From contig JALUBW010000007.1 of the NCBI GenBank assembly GCA_027044735.1, forward strand, positions 1-21,664: a DNA stretch of 21,664 nt, in the 5' to 3' direction. The notes below the pieces were generated by a model. It was given only the letters and a program-made list of their open reading frames with translations, did not search any database and was not told where the DNA came from. The translations under genes were made by a program, and so were the position numbers. Origin of the DNA: Anaerolineales bacterium (GTDB lineage Bacteria > Chloroflexota > Anaerolineae > Anaerolineales > DRMV01). Each line of letters opens with the position of its first letter. The stretch's first letter is position 1. Below are positions 7,588 through 14,627 of this stretch, one piece after another.

Positions 7588-8142
7588 GTGTCTCGTATTG
7601 GACGACTGCCCGTGCCTGTGCCCGAAGGGGTGCAGGTAAAGGTTGAGGGCACGCATGTGCAGGTGAAAGGGCCAAAGGGTGAACTTTCGCACGTTTTCCC
7701 TGCGGCGATGAAAATCACCTACAAGCCCGAGGAAAAGGTGATTGTGGTTGAACGCCCCTCGGATGAGCGCCAGCACCGCGCTTGGCACGGTATGACCCGC
7801 GCCCTCATCAACAACATGGTAATCGGCGTGAGCAAAGGCTTTGAAAAAGTGCTTGAGGTGCACGGCGTGGGCTACCGCGCCGAACTCAAGGGCAAAAATT
7901 TGGTGCTGAACGTGGGCTTTTCTCACCCCGTAACCGTTACCCCGCCCGAGGGGATTGAATTTGACGTTGACACCAAAAGCCGCCCTATGCGCATAATCGT
8001 GCGCGGCTACGATAAACAAAAAGTCGGACAAGTGGCGGCGGACATCCGCAAGGTGCGCCCGCCCGAGCCCTACAAGGGCAAGGGTATCCGCTATGCGGGT
8101 GAACAGGTGCGCCGCAAAGCCGGTAAGTCCGGCAAAGTGTAG
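7588..8142 (+). CDS. rplF: Ribosomal protein L6
   Basis: A 184-residue L6 from GTG 7588 with the strong Shine-Dalgarno AAAGGAGGT. It starts SRIGRLPVPVPEGVQV, has two L6-type repeats, and shows the signature GKGIRYAGEQVRRKAGKSGK at the C-terminus, which binds the sarcin-ricin loop region of 23S rRNA. A GTG start together with a large hairpin just upstream suggests its translation is tuned separately from rpsH. Confidence 0.97.
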   Translation: MSRIGRLPVPVPEGVQVKVEGTHVQVKGPKGELSHVFPAAMKITYKPEEKVIVVERPSDERQHRAWHGMTRALINNMVIGVSKGFEKVLEVHGVGYRAELKGKNLVLNVGFSHPVTVTPPEGIEFDVDTKSRPMRIIVRGYDKQKVGQVAADIRKVRPPEPYKGKGIRYAGEQVRRKAGKSGKV

Positions 8143-8158
8143 TGAGCGAGGATGAAAA

Positions 8159-8524
8159 ATGGCTAAAAAGACGCGACGAGAGGCACGCATTAGGCGGCAC
8201 ATTCGTGTTCGCCGAAAGATACACGGGACTCCAGAGCGCCCGCGGTTGAGTGTGTTTCGCAGTCTGATGCACATCCACGCGCAGATAATTGACGATGAGG
8301 CCGGGCGCACGCTGGTTGCGGCGTCCACCATTGACAAGGAACTGCGGGCGAAGATGAAAGGTCTGACCAAGACCGAGCAGGCGCGTTTGGTCGGCGAGGC
8401 AATTGCCGCCCGTGCGCGCGAAAAAGGCATCACCAAAGTAGTGTTTGACCGCGGCGGCTACAAATACATCGGGCGGGTGAAAGCCTTAGCCGATGGAGCC
8501 CGCGCCGGCGGCTTGGAATTCTAA
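8159..8524 (+). CDS. rplR: Ribosomal protein L18
   Basis: A 121-residue L18, beginning [30 protein letters not shown] (shown here in part) and carrying the conserved [21 protein letters not shown] and the C-terminal [30 protein letters not shown] end (here ARAGGLEF). L18 binds 5S rRNA with L5. The basic N-terminal tail is normal. Spacing to rplF is 16 bp and to rpsE 15 bp. Confidence 0.97.
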   Translation: MAKKTRREARIRRHIRVRRKIHGTPERPRLSVFRSLMHIHAQIIDDEAGRTLVAASTIDKELRAKMKGLTKTEQARLVGEAIAARAREKGITKVVFDRGGYKYIGRVKALADGARAGGLEF

Positions 8525-8539
8525 GGCGAGGAGAACCCT

Positions 8540-9082
8540 ATGGCTGAATACGAACCTGCTGGGCAAGCAGAAATGGAAGAACTGGAAGAGCGCACGGTAG
8601 AAATTGCCCGCGTGGCGAAAGTGGTCAAGGGCGGTCGCCGCTTTACCTTCCGCGCCACGGTTGTTGTGGGCGACCGCCGCGGGCGAGTAGGCATCGGCAT
8701 CGGCAAAGCCGGGGCTGTGCCCGACGCCGTGCGGAAGGCTTCGGAGCGCGCTCGCCGCAACCTCAAGAAAGTCAACCTTTACGACACCACTATCCCGCAC
8801 GAAGTGATCGGTGAGGTCGGTGGGGCGCGGGTGCTCCTCAAACCGGCGTCTGCCGGTACCGGCGTGATTGCCGGTGGTGGCGTGCGCGCCGTGCTTGAAG
8901 CCGCGGGCGTGCGCGATATCCTCACCAAATCGCTTGGCAGCAACAACCTGCTCAATGTGGTAAAGGCCACCATGCAGGCGCTGGAAAAACTGCGCTCGGT
9001 GGAAGAAATCGCCGCCGTGCGCGGCAAGAAGCCCGAAGAGGTCTTGCCTTTCTGGGACCGGAGGAAGAAGCGCCATGAGTGA
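8540..9082 (+). CDS. rpsE: Ribosomal protein S5
   Basis: A 180-residue S5. After an acidic N-terminal extension of about 17 residues comes the dsRBD-like domain with [21 protein letters not shown] and [17 protein letters not shown], then the C-terminal domain with [20 protein letters not shown] and [17 protein letters not shown]5 helps form the mRNA entry tunnel with S3 and S4 and affects translational fidelity. It overlaps rpmD by eight bases. Confidence 0.97.
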   Translation: MAEYEPAGQAEMEELEERTVEIARVAKVVKGGRRFTFRATVVVGDRRGRVGIGIGKAGAVPDAVRKASERARRNLKKVNLYDTTIPHEVIGEVGGARVLLKPASAGTGVIAGGGVRAVLEAAGVRDILTKSLGSNNLLNVVKATMQALEKLRSVEEIAAVRGKKPEEVLPFWDRRKKRHE

Positions 9083-9263
9083 TAAAACCCTGCGCATTAC
9101 ATTGGTGAAAAGCCCCATAGGCTACTCCAAACGCCAAAAGGCCACCTTGCGCGCCTTGGGCTTGCGCCGTATGCAACAGACCGTGGTGCATAAAGACACT
9201 CCCGTTATTCGGGGTATGGTGGCTAAGGTTGTTCACTTGGTACGAGTGGAGGAGGAGGCGTGA
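9075..9263 (+). CDS. rpmD: Ribosomal protein L30
   Basis: A 62-residue L30, starting [19 protein letters not shown] after a short MSDKT leader, with [29 protein letters not shown] as the rest of the ferredoxin-like fold (conserved in sequence pattern). Length is standard for the bacterial short form. It overlaps rpsE at its start and rplO at its end (TGATG), so coupling on both sides is likely. Confidence 0.96.
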   Translation: MSDKTLRITLVKSPIGYSKRQKATLRALGLRRMQQTVVHKDTPVIRGMVAKVVHLVRVEEEA

Positions 9264-9712
9264 TGAAACTGAACGATTTGCGCCCCAACAAGGGAGCGAC
9301 GAAAAAGCGCAAGCGCGTAGGCCGCGGCATTGCCGCCGGGCAGGGCAAGACCGCCGGGCGCGGCACCAAAGGCCAAGGCGCTCGCAGCGGCGGCGGCACC
9401 CGCCTTTACCATCAGGGCGGCAATCTGCCCTTTTTCCGCCGTTTGCCTTTCAAACGCGGCTTTACCCCTATCAACCGCGTTGAATACTACGAAGTCAACC
9501 TTGAACGCCTTGCCGATTTCCCTGCCGAAAGCGTGATTACCCCCGAAACCCTGCTTGAAAAGGGCATTGTGAAAGACTTGCAAAAGCCCATTGTGATTTT
9601 GGGATGCGGCGAAATTTCGGTGCCTTTGCAGGTGAAAGCCCACCGCTTTTCAAAAGGCGCGCGCGCCAAAATTGAAGCAGCCGGTGGTTCGGTGGAAGTT
9701 TTGCCGTTTTAG
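9263..9712 (+). CDS. rplO: Ribosomal protein L15
   Basis: A 149-residue L15 from ATG 9263, overlapping the rpmD stop as TGATG; a GTG three bases earlier is possible but less likely. The N-terminal extended segment [20 protein letters not shown] and GQGKTAGRGTKGQGARSG is typical, followed by GNLPFFRRLPFKRGF and the globular C-terminal domain with HRFSKGARAKIEAAGGSVEVL. L15 is a late 50S assembly protein. Confidence 0.97.
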   Translation: MKLNDLRPNKGATKKRKRVGRGIAAGQGKTAGRGTKGQGARSGGGTRLYHQGGNLPFFRRLPFKRGFTPINRVEYYEVNLERLADFPAESVITPETLLEKGIVKDLQKPIVILGCGEISVPLQVKAHRFSKGARAKIEAAGGSVEVLPF

Positions 9713-9740
9713 CCCCCATTTGCGCTAAAAGGAGCCTCGC

Positions 9741-11090
9741 ATGAAAAGTTCGGCTTGGCGTTATTTGTGGACTGCCCCCGACCTGCGCCGCAAACTGCTT
9801 CTCACTTTGGGCATCTTGATAATCTACCGCCTCGCGGCGCACGTGCCGGTGCCGGGAGTGAGGTACGACGTTTTGCGCGGCATCTTGAACGCAGGCGGCG
9901 CTCAGGGCGCTTTTCTGGGCTTGCTGGATATGCTTTCGGGAGGTACGGTTTCGCGCTTCTCGGTGCTGGCAATGGGCGTTTACCCCTACATCACGGCACA
10001 AATCATCCTCCAAATCCTTGTGCCCATCATCCCCTCGTGGAAAGCCCGGATGGAGGATGACCCACGCGAAGGGCAAAAATGGATGGAGCGTTGGACTTAC
10101 ATCCTCTCCATCCCGATGGCGGCTTTGCAGGCAATAGGCCAAATCAGCCTATTCTCGGCCTTTGCGGGCGGCCGGCCGGTTTTGCGTCACTACGGTTGGA
10201 GTGGGGCAGACCTGTTGCCTACTTTGACCGTGATTTTGGCAATGACGGCGGGCACGATGTTTGCCATTTGGCTGGGCGAGTTGATTTCGGAATACGGCCT
10301 GCGCAATCAAGGTCTTTCGTTGATCATCTTTGCCGGTATCGTGGCGCGGCTGCCAGCAAACTTTGGCCGCTTGTTGGCAGATGAAGCCCACCGCTGGGCT
10401 TACCTCAGCATCGCCATTGTGGTAACGGTTGCCACGATCTTCTTGATTGTGTACGTCCAGCAAGGGCGGCGCAACGTGCCGGTGATGTATCCGGGGCGGC
10501 GGATGGGCACGCGAATGAGCATGCCGGTGAAAGGCACCTTCCCGCTGATGGTGAACCTTGCTGGCATGATTCCGCTCATTTTCGCCCAGTCGCTGTTGGC
10601 GCTGCCGGGCATTATCGCCGGTGCGCTCAAAAATTCGGCGACGCCGTGGGTGCATTCAATCGCCACCACCTTTTACAACGCTTTTGCCCCCACAAGCGGC
10701 TGGTATTGGCTTTCATACTTCATAATGGTGGTGCTGTTCACTTTCTTCTACACCGATGTCCTGTTCATGCAACAGGACTACGGTAAGCAGTTGCAGCGCT
10801 CGGGCGCGAAAATTCCGGGCGTGCCCCCGGGAGAGAAAACCCAGCGCTACCTGATGAGCGTCTTGCGCAGGATAACCCTCCCCGGTGCGCTTTTCTTGGG
10901 TTTCGTGGCCGTTTTGCCTTATTTGCTGACTTTGTTGGTGCCCGGATTGGCAACGGCAGGGCGCTCGGGGCTGTTGTTGGTATCTTCGGCAGGCTTGCTC
11001 ATTGTGGTCGGTGTTGTGCGCGACATCTTCTTCTTCATTGACGCTGAACTGCGCTTGCACGGCTACACCGATACCCTGTTGGTGCGCTAA
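9741..11090 (+). CDS. secY: Protein translocase subunit SecY
   Basis: A 449-residue SecY, the pore-forming subunit of the SecYEG translocon in the cytoplasmic membrane. About ten hydrophobic segments can be seen. Family landmarks are the N-terminal LLTLGILIIYRLAAHVPVPGV (first helix), FSVLAMGVYPYITAQIILQIL (helix 2 region), QGLSLIIFAGIVARLP, and the cytoplasmic loop with PGRRMGTR and PVKGTFPLMVNLAGMIPLIFA. The C-terminus ends ELRLHGYTDTLLVR. It follows rplO as in most bacteria and has the Shine-Dalgarno AAAAGGAG. A perfect hairpin lies three bases after its stop codon. Confidence 0.97.
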   Translation: MKSSAWRYLWTAPDLRRKLLLTLGILIIYRLAAHVPVPGVRYDVLRGILNAGGAQGAFLGLLDMLSGGTVSRFSVLAMGVYPYITAQIILQILVPIIPSWKARMEDDPREGQKWMERWTYILSIPMAALQAIGQISLFSAFAGGRPVLRHYGWSGADLLPTLTVILAMTAGTMFAIWLGELISEYGLRNQGLSLIIFAGIVARLPANFGRLLADEAHRWAYLSIAIVVTVATIFLIVYVQQGRRNVPVMYPGRRMGTRMSMPVKGTFPLMVNLAGMIPLIFAQSLLALPGIIAGALKNSATPWVHSIATTFYNAFAPTSGWYWLSYFIMVVLFTFFYTDVLFMQQDYGKQLQRSGAKIPGVPPGEKTQRYLMSVLRRITLPGALFLGFVAVLPYLLTLLVPGLATAGRSGLLLVSSAGLLIVVGVVRDIFFFIDAELRLHGYTDTLLVR

Positions 11091-11092
11091 AC

Positions 11093-11125
11093 TTTCACGG
11101 GAGGGGATATACCCCTCCCGTGAAA
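11093..11125 (+). other. Perfect 14-bp hairpin immediately after secY
   Basis: TTTCACGGGAGGGG (11093-11106) and CCCCTCCCGTGAAA (11112-11125) are exact reverse complements around an ATATA loop. The structure begins three bases after the secY stop. There is no T-run behind it, so it is not a classical intrinsic terminator read on the + strand. It may protect the 3' end of the upstream message or cause pausing. The pairing is direct; the function is inference. Confidence 0.7.
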
Positions 11126-11130
11126 TAAGC

Positions 11131-11197
11131 GCGTTGGAGGTTTGCTGAAAGCAACGCCTTTTTGGCAAACCTTTCCGCCCGAATTTATCGGGAGGTG
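11131..11197 (+). promoter_or_regulatory. Candidate attenuator and SD-masking leader of adk
   Basis: GCGTTG (11131-11136) pairs with CAACGC (11152-11157) and is followed by C and five Ts (11159-11163), a modest terminator-like stem. AGGTTTGC (11138-11145) pairs with GCAAACCT (11165-11172), and this cannot form together with the first as a simple fold. Finally CCCGA (11178-11182) pairs with TCGGG (11188-11192), covering the first bases of the Shine-Dalgarno GGGAGGTG. The layout resembles a terminator/antiterminator pair followed by a translation gate. No known riboswitch is recognised and the stems are short. Confidence 0.4.
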
Positions 11198-11200
11198 AAA

Positions 11201-11866
11201 ATGGCATCGTTCATAGTGCTTTTGGGCGCTCCGGGCGCCGGGAAAGGAACGCAAGCCGAGATACTTGCCAAGCGTACCGGTTTGCCCCATATTTCCTCGG
11301 GTGATATTTTTCGGGAGAACCTGAAAAAGCAAACCGAACTGGGCAAACTGGCGCAGAAATACATGAGCAAGGGCGAACTTGTGCCGGATGATGTCACCAT
11401 CGCCATGATAAAAGAGCGCCTGAGCCGCCCCGACTGCGCTAAGGGCGCAATTTTGGATGGCTTCCCGCGCACACCCGCCCAAGCCAAAGCGCTTGACGAA
11501 ATGCTCGCCGAACTCGGCGGCAAGGTGGTGGCCGTTCCTTTCATCAAAGTGCCCGAAGAGGAACTGGTAGATCGCCTTTCCGGCAGGTTGGTGTGCAAGG
11601 CTAACGGGCACATTTTCCACAAAAAGTACAATCCGCCCAAGGTGCCCGGCATTTGCGATTACGATGGCTCGGAACTTTACCAGCGCGAAGACGATAAACC
11701 AGAAGTAGTGCGAAATCGCATCCGCGTTTATCTTGAACAAACCGCACCGCTGATAGATTTTTACCGCGCGCGCGGCCTGCTGGTAGAGATTGACGGCAAT
11801 CAGCCGATAGAAAAGGTCACCGAAGACCTGTGGAATGCTCTACCGGATGAGGTGAAAGCGCAGTGA
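11201..11866 (+). CDS. adk: Adenylate kinase
   Basis: A 221-residue long-form adenylate kinase, which interconverts ATP + AMP and 2 ADP in the cytoplasm. ATG 11201 follows GGGAGGTG; the longer open frame upstream is leader. The P-loop GAPGAGKGT is at 9-17, the AMP-binding region has SSGDIFREN (32-40), and the motif LDGFPRT is at 85-91. The LID segment (about 126-163) has the zinc-site layout of Gram-positive enzymes, but only C132, C152 and D155 of the four ligands are present; the second Cys position is N135. It overlaps map by four bases. Confidence 0.97.
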   Translation: MASFIVLLGAPGAGKGTQAEILAKRTGLPHISSGDIFRENLKKQTELGKLAQKYMSKGELVPDDVTIAMIKERLSRPDCAKGAILDGFPRTPAQAKALDEMLAELGGKVVAVPFIKVPEEELVDRLSGRLVCKANGHIFHKKYNPPKVPGICDYDGSELYQREDDKPEVVRNRIRVYLEQTAPLIDFYRARGLLVEIDGNQPIEKVTEDLWNALPDEVKAQ

Positions 11867-12672
11867 GTTGGGACCGACAGATAGTCCTCAAAAGCCCCGC
11901 CGAAATAGAGATAATGCGCGAAGCGGGGCGCATCAACGCGCTGGCGTTGATGGAAGTTTGGAAGGCCGTGCGGCCGGGCGTGAGCACCGCCAAACTGGAC
12001 GCCATAGCCGAAGAGGTTATCCGCAGCAACGGTGCAAAGCCTGCTTTCAAAGGCTATCCGGGGCCTTATCCTTACCCCGCTACCATCACCGCCAGCATCA
12101 ATGATGAACTGGTGCACGGCATTCCCCGCCCCGACCGCATTTTGCGCGAAGGCGACATTGTTTCCATAGACTGCGGCACGGTTTTTGAGGGCTATGTTGG
12201 CGATTCGGCGTTCACCGTGGGCGTAGGAGAAATCTCTCCCGAAGCCCAACGGCTTTTGAAGGTGACCGAGCAGGCGCTTTACGCCGGCATTGCGCGCTTG
12301 CGAGCCGGCAATCGGGTTGGGGATGTCTCCGCGGCAATCCAGCAGTATGTGGAATCGCGCGGCTACCACCTTACCCGCGAATACACCGGCCACGGGGTCG
12401 GGCGCAACATGCACGAAGGCCCGGCAGTGCCCAATTACGGCAAGCCCGGCCGCGGCGTGCTTTTGCGGGTTGGGATGACGGTTGCGATAGAACCCATGGT
12501 GCTGGTAGGCACCCCTAAAACCCGTGTGTTGGCCGATAAGTGGACGGTGGCTTCTGCCGATGGCAGCCTGACCGCCCACTATGAGCATTCGGTCGCCATT
12601 ACCAAGGATGGCCCGCTTATCCTCACCCTCTGCGAAGGCTATCCGTTTCAGCCCCCAGAAGGGGCCTTCTAA
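11863..12672 (+). CDS. map: Methionine aminopeptidase type I
   Basis: A 269-residue MetAP that removes the initiator Met from new proteins. All five metal ligands can be placed: D103 and D114 (in IDCGTVFEGYVGDSAF), H177 (GHGVGRNMHEGP), E210 (AIEPM) and E241 (HYEHSVAIT). H85 in ELVHGIP matches the substrate-binding His. Start is GTG 11863, overlapping the adk stop as GTGA, so it depends on coupling with adk. The C-terminal tail has about 15 residues beyond the catalytic fold. In many bacteria infA follows; here it does not. Confidence 0.96.
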   Translation: MSWDRQIVLKSPAEIEIMREAGRINALALMEVWKAVRPGVSTAKLDAIAEEVIRSNGAKPAFKGYPGPYPYPATITASINDELVHGIPRPDRILREGDIVSIDCGTVFEGYVGDSAFTVGVGEISPEAQRLLKVTEQALYAGIARLRAGNRVGDVSAAIQQYVESRGYHLTREYTGHGVGRNMHEGPAVPNYGKPGRGVLLRVGMTVAIEPMVLVGTPKTRVLADKWTVASADGSLTAHYEHSVAITKDGPLILTLCEGYPFQPPEGAF

Positions 12673-12675
12673 GCA

Positions 12676-12863
12676 GGAGCACTAAAAGGTTGTTGAGAAA
12701 CACCTTGCTTCGCCCTCACCCCTCAAGCCGCCTAACGGCGGCTTTCTCCCCTCTCCCAGTGGGAGAGGGGAGAAACGGCGAGCGCAGCGAGCCAAAGTGG
12801 GGTGAGGGCTGGATAAGGTGTCTACACTTGTGAGCGCCTGTTTCAACACATCTTTAGTGCTCC
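12676..12863 (+). mobile_element. 188-bp MITE/REP-like element with terminal inverted repeats
   Basis: The ends GGAGCACTAAA (12676-12686) and TTTAGTGCTCC (12853-12863) are perfect 11-bp inverted repeats. Nested inside, TGTTGA (12691-12696) pairs with TCAACA (12843-12848), ACACCTT (12700-12706) with AAGGTGT (12815-12821), and GCCCTCACCCC (12712-12722) with GGGGTGAGGGC (12799-12809). The centre has two hairpins: AGCCGCC/GGCGGCT (12726-12743), and a perfect 15-bp stem with a three-base loop (12743-12775). It encodes no gene. I see no target-site duplication. It looks like a non-autonomous palindromic element, but no second copy lies in this window, so mobility is inferred. Confidence 0.6.
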
Positions 12864-12877
12864 CGTTGATATAATGC

Positions 12878-12906
12878 TGGACGGAAACGTCCTGCGCTGG
12901 TATAAT
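12878..12906 (+). promoter_or_regulatory. Extended -10 promoter for the rpmJ-rpoA operon, with overlapping palindrome
   Basis: TGGACG (12878-12883) and a perfect TATAAT (12901-12906) are 17 bp apart, and TGG just before the -10 makes it an extended -10 (TGnTATAAT). The -35 overlaps a perfect inverted repeat GGACG-GAAA-CGTCC (12879-12892), which could be an operator or a coincidence. Another TATAAT lies at 12870-12875 but has no fitting -35. Transcription would start near 12913, about 40 nt before rpmJ. Confidence 0.65.
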
Positions 12907-12951
12907 CGTGACTTCGCCGGCTATGGAAAGAGTCCGCAAGGAGAGTACAAA

Positions 12952-13065
12952 ATGAAAGTTTCTGCATCTGTAAAAAAACGCTGTTCAAAATGCAAGATTG
13001 TGCGCCGCAAAGGGCGCGTGTATGTGATTTGCGAAAACCCACGACACAAACAACGACAGGGGTAG
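12952..13065 (+). CDS. rpmJ: Ribosomal protein L36, zinc-binding form
   Basis: A 37-residue L36 starting [19 protein letters not shown], with the zinc ligands C11, C14, C27 and H32 in place (the Cys-bearing form). The ATG at 12952 is preceded by AAGGAG (12938-12943). The longer open frame that begins at 12874 overlaps the promoter and is not coding. It is the first gene downstream of the promoter, followed by rpsM after four bases. Confidence 0.96.
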   Translation: MKVSASVKKRCSKCKIVRRKGRVYVICENPRHKQRQG

Positions 13066-13069
13066 CACA

Positions 13070-13459
13070 ATGGCGCGTATTGAAGGCGTAGATTTACCAC
13101 GGAATAAGCGAATTGAAATTGCCCTGACCTACATTTACGGCATTGGCCGCTCGCGGGCAAAGGAAATTTTGACCGCCACGCAGATAAACCCCGACACGCG
13201 CACCAAAGACCTCACGGATGAGGAAATTGCGCGTCTGCGTGAGTTTATCAGCAGCAACTACAAGGTGGAAGGCGATCTGCGCCGCGAGGTGCAGATGAAC
13301 ATCAAGCGCCTGATTGAGATCGGCAGTTACCGCGGCTTGCGCCATCGCATGGGTTTGCCCGTGCGCGGTCAGCGCACGCGCACCAACGCGCGCACGCGCA
13401 AAGGCCCGAGGAAAACGGTTGCTGGTCGCGGCCGGCGGCGTGGCGCTAAGAAGAAGTAA
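13070..13459 (+). CDS. rpsM: Ribosomal protein S13
   Basis: A 129-residue S13. It opens [19 protein letters not shown] and has the helix-hairpin-helix region [15 protein letters not shown]. The C-terminal tail, [19 protein letters not shown] with a run of Arg and Lys after it, contacts tRNA in the P site. S13 in the 30S head bridges to L5 of the large subunit. Normal length for the family. Confidence 0.97.
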   Translation: MARIEGVDLPRNKRIEIALTYIYGIGRSRAKEILTATQINPDTRTKDLTDEEIARLREFISSNYKVEGDLRREVQMNIKRLIEIGSYRGLRHRMGLPVRGQRTRTNARTRKGPRKTVAGRGRRRGAKKK

Positions 13460-13534
13460 TTTCGGCAGCCGGGCAGTTTGTCCCGCTACCATTTGATTTC
13501 GTTCATTTGATTTTGCTAAGGAGACGTGAAGCCT
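13460..13534 (+). other. rpsM-rpsK spacer with a 10-bp direct repeat
   Basis: A 75-nt gap. It has a weak CGGG/CCCG stem near 13470-13485 and then two exact copies of CATTTGATTT (13490-13499 and 13504-13513), a locally AT-rich stretch unlike the surrounding GC-rich coding DNA. It ends with the rpsK Shine-Dalgarno AAGGAG (13518-13523). I cannot assign a role; the AT-rich patch may keep the start region unstructured. Confidence 0.5.
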
Positions 13535-13936
13535 ATGGCGAGGAACACTCGTTCTCGGCGGCGCAGCAGCGCCCGCAAAGTGAAGCGGCATCTGCCGCGT
13601 GGGCATATTCACATTCATGCTACATTCAACAACACCATTGTGTCCGTGACCGATGAGCACGGCAACGTTGTCACTTGGGCAAGCGGCGGCACCGCGGGCT
13701 TCAAAGGCTCGCGCAAAAGCACCCCCTTTGCCGCCCGTTTGGCGACCGAGCAGGCCGTCAAGGCCGCTATAGATATGGGCATGAGAGAAGCGCACGTTTT
13801 CGTCAAGGGCCCCGGCCCCGGGCGCGACGCCGCTCTGCGCGCTTTGCAGACTTTCCAACTCAAAATCCTTTCCATTTCGGATGTGACGCCCGTCCCCCAC
13901 AACGGTTGCCGTCCCCCGAAAAAACGTCGTGTCTAA
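13535..13936 (+). CDS. rpsK: Ribosomal protein S11
   Basis: A 133-residue S11 from ATG 13535, with AAGGAG eleven bases upstream; an in-frame GTG at 13526 is too close to that site. After a basic tail come the family words [41 protein letters not shown] and [17 protein letters not shown], and the C-terminal [20 protein letters not shown]11 lies on the 30S platform close to the E-site mRNA. Confidence 0.97.
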   Translation: MARNTRSRRRSSARKVKRHLPRGHIHIHATFNNTIVSVTDEHGNVVTWASGGTAGFKGSRKSTPFAARLATEQAVKAAIDMGMREAHVFVKGPGPGRDAALRALQTFQLKILSISDVTPVPHNGCRPPKKRRV

Positions 13937-13957
13937 CTTGGGATTGAGGGATTACCT

Positions 13958-14599
13958 ATGGCTAAGTATTTGGGTCCTGCATGCAAACTATGCCGCCGTG
14001 AAGGCGAAAAACTGTTTTTGAAAGGCGAAAAGTGCTTCACCAGCAAATGCCCGATGGAGCGCCACCCCTACCCGCCCGGCGAGCACGGGCGTACCGCCCG
14101 CTTTAGGCGGGGGCGTGCCTCGGACTATGCCAAGCAGTTGCGCGCCAAGCAGCGTGCACGCCGCATTTACGGCGTGCTTGAGCGGCAGTTCCGCCGCTAC
14201 TACGAAGTGGCTTTGCAACAGCGCGGCATGACTGGTTTGAATTTGTTGCAAATTTTGGAATCGCGGCTGGATAACGTGGTCTTTCGGTTGGGTTATGCCC
14301 GCAGTCGCGCTGAGGCGCGGCAATTGGTCAGCCACGGGCACTTCACCGTCAACGGACGCCGTGTGGATGTGCCCTCTATGCTGCTGCGCCCGGGCGACGT
14401 GGTGGAAGTGCGGCCTGAATCCCGCCGTCGCCACTACTTCAAGCAAATTTTGCCCCCGTGGGCGGAAAAGCAAACCCCGCCTGCATGGCTGAGCCGCGAC
14501 CTCAATTCTTTTTCCGGGCGCGTGGAGCGCCTTCCTGAACGCGGTGAAATTGACAGCAACATTGACGAGCAACTCATCGTGGAATACTACTCGCGCTAA
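13958..14599 (+). CDS. rpsD: Ribosomal protein S4, cysteine-containing form
   Basis: A 213-residue S4. The N-terminus has C9, C12, C26 and C31 in CKLCRREG and CFTSKC, the zinc-binding type of S4. The S4 RNA-binding domain is clear around residues 100-165 ([35 protein letters not shown]). S4 starts 30S assembly and in E. coli represses the alpha operon. The ribosome-binding site (GAGG about ten bases before ATG) is only moderate. Confidence 0.97.
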   Translation: MAKYLGPACKLCRREGEKLFLKGEKCFTSKCPMERHPYPPGEHGRTARFRRGRASDYAKQLRAKQRARRIYGVLERQFRRYYEVALQQRGMTGLNLLQILESRLDNVVFRLGYARSRAEARQLVSHGHFTVNGRRVDVPSMLLRPGDVVEVRPESRRRHYFKQILPPWAEKQTPPAWLSRDLNSFSGRVERLPERGEIDSNIDEQLIVEYYSR

Positions 14600-14627
14600 A
14601 CCCTGTTCGTTGAGGAAGGGGTGAACT

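Noticed and set aside
11093..11125. Intrinsic terminator after secY
   Set aside because: The stem is perfect but no T-run follows on the + strand; kept only as a hairpin.
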